Source: a virus
DNA: 64,000 nucleotides
Strand: one strand, 5' to 3'
Virus record (IMG/VR): IMGVR_UViG_3300026483_000005
Coordinates: 1-64,000 of that record
The notes under the pieces were generated by a model. It did no database searches. It was given only the letters and a program-made list of their open reading frames with translations, and had not been told where the DNA came from. Position numbers and translations under genes: made by a program. Below, piece after piece: positions 29,342 through 37,298 of the stretch. How positions within the stretch are numbered: position 1 is the stretch's first letter; the number at the start of each line of letters is the position of its first letter.

Positions 29342-30086
29342 GAAGGCCTATCGTAAACTAGCAAAGCAATATCATCCCGATACCGTCGAAGGGGATGAGT
29401 CTTCCTTTAAAGAAATAGTTACAGCATACGAGGTTTTATCTGACGAGAACAGAAAAAGAAAGTATGATATTGAATTAGGATATAAGTCTTCTGACAATCC
29501 ATTTCATAGTTGGTTTCAAAACGGAGAAGGATCCTTCAGTGATATGTTCAATGATGCGTTTGGTTCCTCTTCAAAAGGAAGAGACGTTACGGTTAGAATG
29601 ACAATAACCCTAGAAGAATCTTATCATGGAACCCAAAAGAGAGTAGACATAGGTTCTAAAAAACTAAACGTTAATATACCTAAAGGAGTTTATGAAGGTA
29701 TGAAGTTAAAAATTAGTGGAAAAGGTCAACCTCATCCTGCTAATTCATCTGCACCCAAAGGAGATCTAATCATTATAATTAATTTAAAATATGATGATAG
29801 GATTATATTAAACGGAAATGACATCTATGTAGATGCAAATGTTTCTTTTTATGATATGATTCTAGGAACTGAAATAGAAATCAATACGCCTTTTTATAAA
29901 ATAAAGGTAAATGTTCCTCCAAATTCACAGAATAATAAGATATTAAGAATAAGTGGTAAAGGATTCCCGATATATAGTATGAATACTTATGGTAACCTTA
30001 TGGTGAAGTTAAATGCATTTAATCCACCCCTTAAAGATTCACAAATAGAACTAATAAAAAAAATAAAAGAAATAGACAATGAATGA
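29286..30086 (+). CDS. dnaJ: DnaJ/CbpA-type co-chaperone
   Basis: 266 aa. The N-terminal J domain (1-61) has the HPD motif at residues 30-32, which stimulates DnaK ATPase. A short Gly/Phe-containing linker follows (FHSWFQNGEGSFSDMF), then the two-lobed C-terminal substrate-binding region. The CxxCxGxG zinc domain is absent, so it is the type II (CbpA-like) form. It should redirect host DnaK, for example to virion assembly or to substrates of the phage Clp system. It overlaps the next gene by eight bases. Confidence 0.92.
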   Translation: MNYYELLQIDKSASQAEIKKAYRKLAKQYHPDTVEGDESSFKEIVTAYEVLSDENRKRKYDIELGYKSSDNPFHSWFQNGEGSFSDMFNDAFGSSSKGRDVTVRMTITLEESYHGTQKRVDIGSKKLNVNIPKGVYEGMKLKISGKGQPHPANSSAPKGDLIIIINLKYDDRIILNGNDIYVDANVSFYDMILGTEIEINTPFYKIKVNVPPNSQNNKILRISGKGFPIYSMNTYGNLMVKLNAFNPPLKDSQIELIKKIKEIDNE

Positions 30087-30384
30087 TTTACCAGATTTTG
30101 ACGAATGGGATAATTCAGATACCAATAGAAATAATCCAGAATTTGAAGTTAACAACAGCGTAGAATCAATCGCGTTTATTGAAAAATTGAAATCATCATC
30201 CAAAGAGATAATGATGGACTTAATTTATAAGGCTATAATTGAAAATGAAATGGGAGCATTAAACAATAATTCTCCTAAAGAAGAAAAAATAGCAGCACTA
30301 GAAACGGTTATCAAATATTTCGCAGAACAAGAAGAATATGAAAGATGCCATGAACTTAAAAAAATCATAAGCAATATATGTTAA
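30079..30384 (+). CDS. Small protein with UVR-like C-terminus (paralogue 3 of 4)
   Basis: 101 aa, acidic at the N-terminus (DLPDFDEWDNSDTN). The C-terminus (YFAEQEEYERCHELKKI) matches the family consensus. The stop overlaps the bS21 start by seven bases, so it is translationally coupled to both DnaJ and bS21. Function unknown. Confidence 0.75.
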   Translation: MNDLPDFDEWDNSDTNRNNPEFEVNNSVESIAFIEKLKSSSKEIMMDLIYKAIIENEMGALNNNSPKEEKIAALETVIKYFAEQEEYERCHELKKIISNIC

Positions 30385-30575
30385 TAATTAATGTAGATAA
30401 AGGGAATATAGAAAAAGCTTTAAAACAGTATAAGCGTAAAACCATTAAGACCAAACAGATGAAAAAGGTTAGAGATGAAAAGCAATATACGAAGCCCTCT
30501 GCATTAAAGAGACTTAAGTTCCAAAAGGCAATATATCTTCAAAAGAAATCTAACGCCGAAAACAAGGACAAGTAG
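30378..30575 (+). CDS. rpsU: Ribosomal protein bS21 homologue
   Basis: 65 aa. MLIINVDKGN, IEKALKQYKRK, the YTKPSALKR segment and AIYLQKK line up with bS21, particularly the Bacteroidota form (MLIIPV start, KPS motif, AxYxQ near the end). bS21 sits by the 3' end of 16S rRNA in the small subunit. In Bacteroidota it helps to hide the anti-Shine-Dalgarno sequence. A phage copy can replace the host protein and bias initiation toward phage messages, which here lack Shine-Dalgarno sequences. Length and basic character are normal for the family. Phage bS21 genes are known elsewhere. Confidence 0.88.
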   Translation: MLIINVDKGNIEKALKQYKRKTIKTKQMKKVRDEKQYTKPSALKRLKFQKAIYLQKKSNAENKDK

Positions 30576-30629
30576 AAATATAATAACATATTTTTTTACT
30601 TCATTTTACCTTAGACCTTACCGGAATTA

Positions 30630-30637
30630 AATATATA
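30630..30637 (+). promoter_or_regulatory. Late-promoter-like box AATATATA
   Basis: It lies 44 bases before the ATG at 30682; a small hairpin (GAGAT/ATCTC) follows in the leader. Support is weaker than for boxes next to an ATG. Confidence 0.3.
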
Positions 30638-30681
30638 AATTGAGATTATTAATATCTCGATATAAAAAAATATACTTTGTA

Positions 30682-30939
30682 ATGAAGGAATCTTTTAGTG
30701 ATGACAAAGACGCATTGATGAGATCAAGCTATTATACTATCACAAGAAATTTTACTAAAACCATTAATAGATTTGTTGTATTCAGCGAAGGCAAGAATAC
30801 GATAGAAATCCCTCATGGCGAAGGACAAAGAAGCAAGTTCATAGATATTATTATAGAATATTTTGAAGAACTTGAGGAGTATGAAAAATGTGATACGTTA
30901 TTGCAGCTTAAAAAAACGGTAATAATGGCAGGAGACTAA
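30682..30939 (+). CDS. Small protein with UVR-like C-terminus (paralogue 4 of 4)
   Basis: 85 aa from the ATG at 30682; an in-frame TTG at 30640 would add 14 residues. The C-terminal part (IIEYFEELEEYEKCDTLLQL) carries the family motif, with a short extension after it. It lies 14 bases before the PhoH gene. Function unknown. Confidence 0.7.
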   Translation: MKESFSDDKDALMRSSYYTITRNFTKTINRFVVFSEGKNTIEIPHGEGQRSKFIDIIIEYFEELEEYEKCDTLLQLKKTVIMAGD

Positions 30940-30953
30940 AAAAATTAAACTCG

Positions 30954-31682
30954 ATGAGCAGAAACAATTCAAACAATAAATCTTCATCTAGTTCCGATGG
31001 ACCTAGAAGAAGAAGATACGGAATAAAAGAAGCAGAATTAAAAGGAGTACAATTAAGACAATCCCAAAAGAAATATACAAACACAATACTAGAGAATCAG
31101 ATAACGTTTTGCACAGGTCCAGCTGGAACATCCAAAACATTTACAGCATGTTATACTGCACTCCTCCTCTTAGCTAGAAAAGAGATTTCACAAATAGTAT
31201 TATGTAAACCCATCCAGGAAGCAGGTGAAAAGTTAGGATTTTTACCAGGAGATATCGCAGACAAGATAGATCCATTCATGCAATCATACATATCGAACAT
31301 TACAAAAATAGTAGGATCTGAAATAGCACAAACTCTCGTAGAGAAAGAAGTTATTGTATTTAGGCCAATGGCTTATATGAGAGGTGATACATTTGACGGA
31401 TCATTAATGGTATTAGATGAAGCACAGAATGCAACGTTCAAGCAGTTAATGTTATTTGTAACAAGAATGGGTAAAGACTCTAAGGTTATAGTAACAGGAG
31501 ACGTTAGCCAGCATGATATATCTAAAGCCAATGTTGGTTTACCTTCGTTTACTGAATTAATGACAGGTATTAAAGGAATAGGTGTGCATGAATTTACTGA
31601 AAAAGATATTGTTAGAGCAAAGATCCTTCAGGAAGTTGTAAAGAGATACGATAAGTGGAAGGAAAACCACGAGCCTAAATAA
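30954..31682 (+). CDS. phoH: PhoH-like ATPase
   Basis: 242 aa. After a ~25-residue Ser/Asn/Arg-rich tail comes the PhoH P-loop domain: Walker A GPAGTSKT (55-62), KPIQEAGEKLGFLPG (85-99), Walker B MVLDEAQNAT (152-161) and TGDVSQHD. The usual Walker A Gly before Lys is Ser, which should still allow ATP binding. PhoH is very common in marine phages. The family has RNA-related or helicase-like ATPase activity, but its role in infection is not settled. Neighbouring bS21 and RNase HII fit an RNA theme. Confidence 0.93.
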   Translation: MSRNNSNNKSSSSSDGPRRRRYGIKEAELKGVQLRQSQKKYTNTILENQITFCTGPAGTSKTFTACYTALLLLARKEISQIVLCKPIQEAGEKLGFLPGDIADKIDPFMQSYISNITKIVGSEIAQTLVEKEVIVFRPMAYMRGDTFDGSLMVLDEAQNATFKQLMLFVTRMGKDSKVIVTGDVSQHDISKANVGLPSFTELMTGIKGIGVHEFTEKDIVRAKILQEVVKRYDKWKENHEPK

Positions 31683-31707
31683 ACATTTCACTAAATGTGT
31701 GTATAAC
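31681..31707 (+). promoter_or_regulatory. AAAC-box/TATAAT promoter, copy 9
   Basis: AAACATTT, CACTA, AATGTGTG, TATAAC (31702-31707). It begins on the PhoH stop codon and lies 16 bases before the ATG at 31724. Confidence 0.65.
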
Positions 31708-31723
31708 TCCTATAAAACTTAAT

Positions 31724-32353
31724 ATGGAGAAAGCAAAACACATCTTACTTAAAGGAAGTTATAATGACGATAGAAGTATCGTTGAAGTTGGAATAGACGA
31801 AGCAGGTCGAGGTGCCTTGGCAGGCCCAGTTACAGTATCTGCGGTTATTATGCCGTATGGATTTAACCATCCTTTAATAAAAGATTCTAAATTGCTAAAT
31901 GAATCTCAAAGAAAAGAGGCTAGGGAAATAGTATTAGATAACGCAATTGCGTATAGCGTTCAGCATATAGATACGGAAACAATAGAATCTACTAACATAT
32001 TAAAGGCTACTCTTCTAGGAATGAAAGAATGTCTAAACACTATTGACAATTCATTTAATTTTATATTAGTGGATGGAGATCAATTCCACGGATATGAAGG
32101 AATACCTTTTAAAACCGTAATAGGTGGAGATAATAAATATAGTTCTATCGCTGCTGCATCCATACTTGCTAAAACAAGTAGAGATATGTTAATGAAAGAA
32201 TTAGATGAAGAAACTCCAGGATATGGATGGAATTCTAATAAAGGATATGGAACAAAGCAACATATAACTGCAATAAAGGAAATGGGAGCCAGTGATTCAC
32301 ATAGGCCTTCATTTATATCACATCTATTAACTACTACTAATTCATTATTCTAA
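31724..32353 (+). CDS. rnhB: Ribonuclease HII
   Basis: 209 aa from the ATG at 31724; the longer frame from a GTG at 31697 starts inside the promoter. VGIDEAGRGALAGPV (Asp25, Glu26), LVDGD (Asp117) and the IGGDNKYSSIAAASILAK block with Asp136 are the conserved metal and substrate positions. The C-terminal SDSHRPSF is also typical. It removes RNA from RNA-DNA hybrids, for example lagging-strand primers or ribonucleotides in phage DNA. Its stop overlaps the next start by one base. Confidence 0.95.
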   Translation: MEKAKHILLKGSYNDDRSIVEVGIDEAGRGALAGPVTVSAVIMPYGFNHPLIKDSKLLNESQRKEAREIVLDNAIAYSVQHIDTETIESTNILKATLLGMKECLNTIDNSFNFILVDGDQFHGYEGIPFKTVIGGDNKYSSIAAASILAKTSRDMLMKELDEETPGYGWNSNKGYGTKQHITAIKEMGASDSHRPSFISHLLTTTNSLF

Positions 32354-32694
32354 TGAAACTTTTTTACGGCTTTTTATTATTCCTCTTAGGGCAAGGACTT
32401 ATTTGGATTCAAACTAATGGACAATTTGTATGGCCCTGGTTTAAGAAAAACCCATGGCCAGTTGCCATTGGAATGGGTTCTATTATTAGTTACATTTTAA
32501 TTAAAGCAACACAGATGGTTGTTGAGCACTTTGACGGTTTACTTTGGCCTGGAAGATTCATAGGTTTTGCTAGTGGTATTCTTATATTTACTGCTATGAC
32601 TTATTACTTTATGAATGAAGGTATCACGGCGAAGACCGGAGTGTCTCTATTATTAACCCTTATTTTAATATCGATACAAATACTATGGAAATAA
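32353..32694 (+). CDS. Four-helix membrane protein, unknown function
   Basis: 113 aa with hydrophobic segments at ~3-20, 35-53, 67-87 and 94-112. Trp and Pro are enriched in the first loop (FVWPWFKKNPWPV). It overlaps RNase HII by one base and the next glycosyltransferase by ten, so it belongs to that operon. It could anchor or supply substrate to the glycosyltransferase; that is inference. Confidence 0.75.
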   Translation: MKLFYGFLLFLLGQGLIWIQTNGQFVWPWFKKNPWPVAIGMGSIISYILIKATQMVVEHFDGLLWPGRFIGFASGILIFTAMTYYFMNEGITAKTGVSLLLTLILISIQILWK

Positions 32695-33410
32695 ATTCAG
32701 TTACAGTTGTTCTTACCTCATGTGGAAGAGTTGATCTTTTAGAAAAAACACTAGACTCTTTTTTTAAATTCAACACATATCCAATTGAAAGATTTATTAT
32801 AACAGAGGACTCTGCACAGGAAGAAGTATTTGATGCATGTAATGAGCTTAATAAGAAGTATAATAACTCTTTAGAGTTTATGTTTAATGAAAATAAACTA
32901 GGACAGTCAAAGTCAATAGATAAAGCATACTCTACCGTAACTACTAAATATGTTTTTCATTGTGAAGAAGATTGGGAATTCTATAGACATGGATTTATCG
33001 AAGATTCTATTAGAATTCTCTCTGCTAGTGAAAAAATATTACAAGCATGGATACGCCCAAAGAACGATAGGATTTTAAATAAAATATCTGAAAGAGTATT
33101 TGAATTAAACGGAATGAAAGTTAGAGCTGTTCTTCCTGCCAGTTTTTCAACAGGAGACTTGAACGAAGATGGTACTCCCATGATAGTCAGGGATTATATG
33201 GGATTTAGCTGGAATCCAGGCTTAAAAAGAATGAGCGACTATAGACTATTAAATAACGGGTACACGGGAATGGTTAGAGAACATCTCGTAGATCACTGGT
33301 ATAGAGATCAGGGTTTTATAGTTGTTAGTTTATCAGTGGACGATAATGATGGATATGTCAAACATATCGGATGGGATAGAAGAGCTGGAGATCCTGGATT
33401 CGTAGGATAG
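32685..33410 (+). CDS. GT2-like glycosyltransferase
   Basis: 241 aa. VTVVLTSCGRVDLLEKTLDS (residues 6-25) is the nucleotide-binding start of a GT-A fold. FIITED and the motif HCEEDWEFY (~87-95) take the place of DxD. The remaining ~130 residues are less typical, so the acceptor cannot be inferred. It is the fifth glycosyltransferase in the window. Confidence 0.78.
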   Translation: MEINSVTVVLTSCGRVDLLEKTLDSFFKFNTYPIERFIITEDSAQEEVFDACNELNKKYNNSLEFMFNENKLGQSKSIDKAYSTVTTKYVFHCEEDWEFYRHGFIEDSIRILSASEKILQAWIRPKNDRILNKISERVFELNGMKVRAVLPASFSTGDLNEDGTPMIVRDYMGFSWNPGLKRMSDYRLLNNGYTGMVREHLVDHWYRDQGFIVVSLSVDDNDGYVKHIGWDRRAGDPGFVG

Positions 33411-33417
33411 ATATATA
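33410..33417 (+). promoter_or_regulatory. Late-promoter-like box GATATATA, 4 bases before ATG
   Basis: It overlaps the end of the GT2 gene (last base TAG) and ends 4 bases before the ATG at 33422. Confidence 0.55.
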
Positions 33418-33421
33418 GAGT

Positions 33422-33979
33422 ATGAAACATCTAATGACATTCGAAAAGTATTACGCATATAACGATTTCAAAAAGAACTGGGGTTCTCCTGAAGAAATGA
33501 AACAGGAAGTTGAATGGATTATGGCGAGATTATTACCTAAGGAAGATATGCTTAAAAGCATTGAAGATCTTTCAACTGACAAGGGTATTAAATTTGAAAT
33601 CAAATTATCTTCTAAAGATACAATCCACATGTATAAAGTAAGTGGATGGAGAATGCAAGAAAATGATGGATGGGAATATTACTATAACAAAAAGAAAACC
33701 ATCTATAGAAAATTAAAGAATCAACTAGAAAAAGAAATCTTATCTGATCTAGAATTATTCTTAAAATACTTTAAATCATACGATCTATATGCACAATACA
33801 TCGATGATGGTGGACAATATAGAGCCGCAAAAGATAACAATTCTTCTATTATAGACAGATTTGACAATTTATCATCTTCTGATAAAAAGAAAGCTAAGAA
33901 AGAATTGCTTAAACATTTTAAGGCATCTTATAAAGGAAAAGATATCGTTGATCAGGTAAACAACCTTTTCAAATCCTAG
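33422..33979 (+). CDS. Hypothetical protein, weak capsid-targeting-like N-terminus
   Basis: 185 aa, Lys-rich and mainly helical. The start MKHLMTFEKYY resembles the tag at 26036, 37633 and 44497, but no (L/I)xE site follows. The late-type box before the ATG fits a virion-packed protein. No enzymatic motif is visible. Many Lys residues near the C-terminus (SSSDKKKAKKELLKHFK) would suit DNA contact inside a head. Confidence 0.65.
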   Translation: MKHLMTFEKYYAYNDFKKNWGSPEEMKQEVEWIMARLLPKEDMLKSIEDLSTDKGIKFEIKLSSKDTIHMYKVSGWRMQENDGWEYYYNKKKTIYRKLKNQLEKEILSDLELFLKYFKSYDLYAQYIDDGGQYRAAKDNNSSIIDRFDNLSSSDKKKAKKELLKHFKASYKGKDIVDQVNNLFKS

Positions 33980-33991
33980 CTTTTTAAAAAT

Positions 33992-34013
33992 AACCCAAAT
34001 TCATTGGGTTTTT
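33992..34013 (+). terminator. Intrinsic terminator just before the amidotransferase gene
   Basis: AACCCAA (33992-33998), loop ATTCA, TTGGGTT (34004-34010), T run to 34013. The next ATG is at 34017, so the terminator also occupies the leader of the following gene. Confidence 0.7.
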
Positions 34014-34016
34014 ATT

Positions 34017-34613
34017 ATGACTATTTACGTAGCACCTCCAAGGGGAATAAAGGAAAAAGAGGCAATTCGACTCTGGCTTTCACATTACAACCATGAAATA
34101 ATATGGCTAGATCTTAGACGCAAGGTCAAAGGCCCTTTACTATTATGTGGAGGAGCAGACATTGGAAAAGACGAAGAAAGGGACGCTAAAGAATTCGTAT
34201 GGATTAAACAGGCCCTGGATTCTAATAATAGAATATTAGGAATATGTAGAGGAATGCAAATCCTAAATCATTATTTTGGAGGAACGGTAGAAGATTTATC
34301 TGATGCAATAGTAGAAGATCATAAAGCAGCTGACTTTTCAGAAGACGTTGATCATAGCGGGAAGCCATCTCAATTCCATACGGTTGAAGATTTAAATGGA
34401 ACATTAACTAGTGTTAATTCTAGGCATCATCAACACTGTAATATACTAGCTAAAAACTTCAAAGCTACACATCTTTCATATCCATTATATTCTGTAGTTG
34501 AAGGATTCGAAGACTTAGATAAAAAGATATGGGCAGTTCAATGGCATCCTGAAAAGATGGAGTCAGAAGATAACGAATATCCTTTAGGTAAACTGTACCA
34601 TAAGTTTTTGTAA
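34017..34613 (+). CDS. Class I glutamine-amidotransferase-like hydrolase (peptidase C26-like)
   Basis: 198 aa. The nucleophile elbow GICRGMQ places Cys77, and VQWHPEK gives His177 and Glu179: a complete class I amidotransferase triad. The SRHHQHCN segment is typical of gamma-glutamyl hydrolases such as PuuD. It may hydrolyse a gamma-glutamyl amide or supply ammonia to a ligase. An ATP-grasp enzyme (26036) and an amidoligase-like protein (51632) in this genome are possible partners. No synthetase domain is fused to it. Confidence 0.85.
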   Translation: MTIYVAPPRGIKEKEAIRLWLSHYNHEIIWLDLRRKVKGPLLLCGGADIGKDEERDAKEFVWIKQALDSNNRILGICRGMQILNHYFGGTVEDLSDAIVEDHKAADFSEDVDHSGKPSQFHTVEDLNGTLTSVNSRHHQHCNILAKNFKATHLSYPLYSVVEGFEDLDKKIWAVQWHPEKMESEDNEYPLGKLYHKFL

Positions 34614-34631
34614 TAACTTCTGGTTATAACC

Positions 34632-34702
34632 AAAAGTTTTTTGAAAATAAACAGCTAAAAGTTTTTTTATCTCAGATTTTTTGCTTATATTAGTATAGTA
34701 AT
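34632..34702 (+). promoter_or_regulatory. Long repeated promoter element, copy 2
   Basis: Same 71-base layout as 28758-28828. AAAAGTTTTTT occurs twice 25 bases apart (34632, 34657), followed by GCTTATATTAG and TATAGT (34694-34699), 19 bases before the ATG at 34719. Confidence 0.8.
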
Positions 34703-34718
34703 CAATCAAGCAATAATA

Positions 34719-34943
34719 ATGATCAGAAAAAAACTTCACAAACATCAATCAAATCCTGTAATAATCGACTTAACGGGTCCTGAAGGAAATGCCTTCATGC
34801 TATTAGCCTACGCAAAAAGTTTTTCAAAAGATCTTGGAAAGGATTGGGAAACTCTTTATTCTCAAATGACAGGAGGAGACTATGAAAATCTTATTAAGGT
34901 ATTTGACGAAGCGTTTGGAGATTTTGTAATCTTAGAAAGGTAA
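34719..34943 (+). CDS. Small hypothetical protein (74 aa)
   Basis: 74 aa: a basic start (MIRKKLHKHQ), strand NPVIIDLTGPEGNAFMLL and an acidic helical C-terminus. The string DLTGPEGNAF recalls small phage proteins of unknown role. It has its own long repeated promoter, and its stop overlaps the next ATG by one base. Confidence 0.65.
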   Translation: MIRKKLHKHQSNPVIIDLTGPEGNAFMLLAYAKSFSKDLGKDWETLYSQMTGGDYENLIKVFDEAFGDFVILER

Positions 34944-35080
34944 TGGAAAACAAGGGTAAGAAATTAAAAGAAGTAAATTTAACATTACAAGAGTGGCTTG
35001 ATGCCCTTCGTATGCCTACTCCTGTGAGAAACAAGAAAAAGTATCGAAGAAAGAATAAGCATAAAAATAAAGAAGATTAA
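34943..35080 (+). CDS. Tiny basic protein (45 aa), coupled to the upstream gene
   Basis: 45 codons from the ATG at 34943 to TAA at 35080. The product begins MENKGKKLKEVNLTLQEW and ends in a strongly basic tail (KKKYRRKNKHKNKED). Overlap with the previous stop (TAATG) indicates re-initiation. The stop lies at the edge of the next repeated promoter element. It may bind RNA or DNA. Not recognised. Confidence 0.55.
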   Translation: MENKGKKLKEVNLTLQEWLDALRMPTPVRNKKKYRRKNKHKNKED

Positions 35081-35128
35081 AAATAAACAGTAAAATGTTT
35101 TTTTATCTCAAGTATTTTGCTTATATTA
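35078..35128 (+). promoter_or_regulatory. Long repeated promoter element, copy 3 (shorter)
   Basis: It shares AAAATAAACAG, TTTTTTTATCTCA, TTTTGCTTATATTAG and TATAGT (35120-35125) with copies 1 and 2 but lacks the first A-T tract. It lies 32 bases before the ATG at 35158. Confidence 0.75.
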
Positions 35129-35157
35129 GTATAGTAATTAATAATTAAAACAAACAC

Positions 35158-35571
35158 ATGAACTTAGAATCAATCAAAGCAAACGGAATTAGTTGGTATG
35201 AACCTGCAAAATCTATTATCCCACATCTCACTACTCAAATTGGAATCTTTAAAATGAGACATCCAGAAAAGGATATTTTCGAAAAGTTCGGAGATGGCGA
35301 ATACTTTTCAGGAAGGCGATTTAACGATAACGGTGATGTAGCAATTAGAATTGGTGGAGCAATTGTTAGACAAGCACAGGAAGAATACATTTATTCTAAC
35401 ATGGGTCGCAATTCAATGACATCTGAGGAAACTCTTCCTCTTTTAGAAGGTATCATTAGCGCATGGTTCGACACTCTCTCCGCTTCTGAAATTGATATGC
35501 TTATTGTCGACGGACTCAAGTGTTGTGCAGAAACAGATCATTGGTACGAATTTGAAAAGCAATGGGACTAA
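35158..35571 (+). CDS. Hypothetical protein (137 aa)
   Basis: 137 aa, mixed alpha/beta. It begins MNLESIKANGISWYEPAKSI. The middle (FGDGEYFSGRRFNDNGDVAIRIGG) looks like a small beta domain and the C-terminus is helical. No motif recognised. It is driven by a long repeated promoter and overlaps the next gene by one base. Confidence 0.65.
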   Translation: MNLESIKANGISWYEPAKSIIPHLTTQIGIFKMRHPEKDIFEKFGDGEYFSGRRFNDNGDVAIRIGGAIVRQAQEEYIYSNMGRNSMTSEETLPLLEGIISAWFDTLSASEIDMLIVDGLKCCAETDHWYEFEKQWD

Positions 35572-35804
35572 TGATTTCAATGTATGAACGCATTGCTAGA
35601 ATCGAAGGCACGACTCATGTCGTACGAATAGAAGACAGTGTAGTATACAGACAAAATGGATATGAAGTAATTGGTGACAATCTGTTTGTTCAGACTGAAG
35701 ACCGATTACTTTTTATGGATTTCGATGTATTTACGTTAGAAGAAGCATGCATGGCCGAACGAACGGTCAAAGAAGTAAAAAAGAAACTTAATACAAACTC
35801 TTAA
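35571..35804 (+). CDS. Hypothetical protein (77 aa)
   Basis: 77 aa from the ATG at 35571, which overlaps the upstream TAA; an in-frame ATG at 35562 is possible. The sequence is beta-rich (THVVRIEDSVVYRQNGYEVI) with a Lys-rich helical end. Not recognised. Confidence 0.6.
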   Translation: MISMYERIARIEGTTHVVRIEDSVVYRQNGYEVIGDNLFVQTEDRLLFMDFDVFTLEEACMAERTVKEVKKKLNTNS

Positions 35805-35814
35805 TATAAAATAT

Positions 35815-36747
35815 ATGGCAGCAGACTACGGATATTGTTGTATCAACATGACTCTTAAAAAAGAATCGAACATATATGTTGGTAGAAAAATGATTAAAAG
35901 AACCTTCATGGAAAAAGGTATTAAATACGCATCAGAACTTGCAGTGTTAAATATCAAGGACATGATAGAAATTATCAAGTGGAATTACAAGAACGACATA
36001 ACAATGTATCGTATGTCAAGTAATCTATTTCCATGGATGTCGGAATACGAATTATCTGAACTTCCTGATTATGACAAAGTGTGTAATCTAATGAAAGGTG
36101 CAGGTAAACTTGCTAAACAATATGGCCAAAGATTGACATTCCATCCAGGTCCTTTCAATGTTCTTGCTTCTCCGAATGAAAAGGTAGTTATCAAAGCCCT
36201 TAAAGATTTACGTCAACACGGCGAAATAATGGATATGCTAGATTTACCACAAACTCCTTATGCTGCTATCAATATTCACATCGGCGGAACCTACGACGAT
36301 AAAGAAGCTACTAAGAAAAGATTTGCTGAAAATTTCAAGCGACTTACTCCAGGTGCAGCGAATCGTCTAGTTATCGAAAACGATGACAAAACAGCACAGT
36401 ATTCGGTACAGGATTTATATGACATACATCTATTAACGGGTAAAACTCCAATCACATTTGACTATCATCATCACTGGTGCTACGAAGATTCAATGCCAGA
36501 AAAAGAAGCTCTAGAACTTGCAGCTAAATCATGGCCTAAAGGAATTCGCCAACTATGCCACTATTCTTCATGTAAACAAATACACGAAGATGCTACACAA
36601 GGCAATAAACGTGCACATGCTGATTATGTATATGATCACATTGAAACGTATGGTATGGATCTAGATATCGAACTCGAAGCAAAGGCGAAAGAACTTGCCC
36701 TACAGCGATACAAGCAGGAGTTTTTAAAGGAGCTCGTTCTATCATAG
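35815..36747 (+). CDS. uvsE: UV damage endonuclease (UvdE/UvsE)
   Basis: 310 aa. A TIM-barrel endonuclease with the family's metal-site blocks: GYCCINMTL at the start, YRMSSNLFPW, LTFHPGPFNVL, INIHIGG, RLVIENDD, FDYHHHWCY and the late CHYSS. It nicks DNA 5' to UV photoproducts and other lesions, starting a repair path independent of UvrABC. Length and all His/Asp/Glu blocks look complete. A sunlit surface habitat would fit, but the gene alone does not prove that. Confidence 0.93.
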   Translation: MAADYGYCCINMTLKKESNIYVGRKMIKRTFMEKGIKYASELAVLNIKDMIEIIKWNYKNDITMYRMSSNLFPWMSEYELSELPDYDKVCNLMKGAGKLAKQYGQRLTFHPGPFNVLASPNEKVVIKALKDLRQHGEIMDMLDLPQTPYAAINIHIGGTYDDKEATKKRFAENFKRLTPGAANRLVIENDDKTAQYSVQDLYDIHLLTGKTPITFDYHHHWCYEDSMPEKEALELAAKSWPKGIRQLCHYSSCKQIHEDATQGNKRAHADYVYDHIETYGMDLDIELEAKAKELALQRYKQEFLKELVLS

Positions 36748-36754
36748 ATATATA
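36747..36754 (+). promoter_or_regulatory. Late-promoter-like box GATATATA, 4 bases before ATG
   Basis: It starts on the last base of uvsE and ends 4 bases before the ATG at 36759. Confidence 0.55.
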
Positions 36755-36758
36755 AGTT

Positions 36759-37298
36759 ATGAAGTTTATAAAGACATTTGAAGATTGGAACGAAGTTTCC
36801 CCCGAATTAAAAGCTCACATTGAAGAAGGATTAGATCTTACTAATTCATTCTTTCGTTTAGGAAGCGATGCATATATTGAATTATTTGAAGAAGTAAAGC
36901 AATATTGGGATAAAAACAATATTATCTTAAAGGGTCCTTCAGGATGGATGGCTAAAAATCTAGAAGTAGGAACTAAAGCAGTCTATAAACCTAGAGGAGG
37001 AAATCAAAAGAATGTAAAATTAGATTCACCAACAAGGGGTGGAAATAAGAAATTCATAGTTTACAGAAATAGTGGAAGAACTGATAAAGAAGGAAACATC
37101 ATTGCTAAGAAATTAGAATGGGGAGATCCTTCATCTACTATTAAGAACGACGACCCGGGAAGAGCAGCTAACTTTTGGGCTAGACACGGTTGTGATAAAA
37201 TGGCTAAGATGGATCCGACTAAGGCGGGATTTTGGGCATGTTACGGACCTACTCTTTTTGGAAAACAGCTTGGTATAAAAAGTGATCAACCATGGTAG
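36759..37298 (+). CDS. Hypothetical protein with capsid-targeting-like N-terminus
   Basis: 179 aa. MKFIKTFEDWNE resembles the packaging tag, without a perfect (L/I)xE. The central part is basic (KPRGGNQKNVKLDSPTRGG). The C-terminal block GRAANFWARHGCDKMAKMDPT then FWACYGPTLFGKQLG is distinctive, with Cys, Trp and Gly that look conserved. I have no confident family name. The late-type box fits a virion protein. Confidence 0.7.
   Translation: MKFIKTFEDWNEVSPELKAHIEEGLDLTNSFFRLGSDAYIELFEEVKQYWDKNNIILKGPSGWMAKNLEVGTKAVYKPRGGNQKNVKLDSPTRGGNKKFIVYRNSGRTDKEGNIIAKKLEWGDPSSTIKNDDPGRAANFWARHGCDKMAKMDPTKAGFWACYGPTLFGKQLGIKSDQPW

Noticed and set aside
31697-31723. GTG start for RNase HII at 31697
   Set aside because: It lies within the promoter at 31681-31707; the ATG at 31724 gives a normal-length enzyme.
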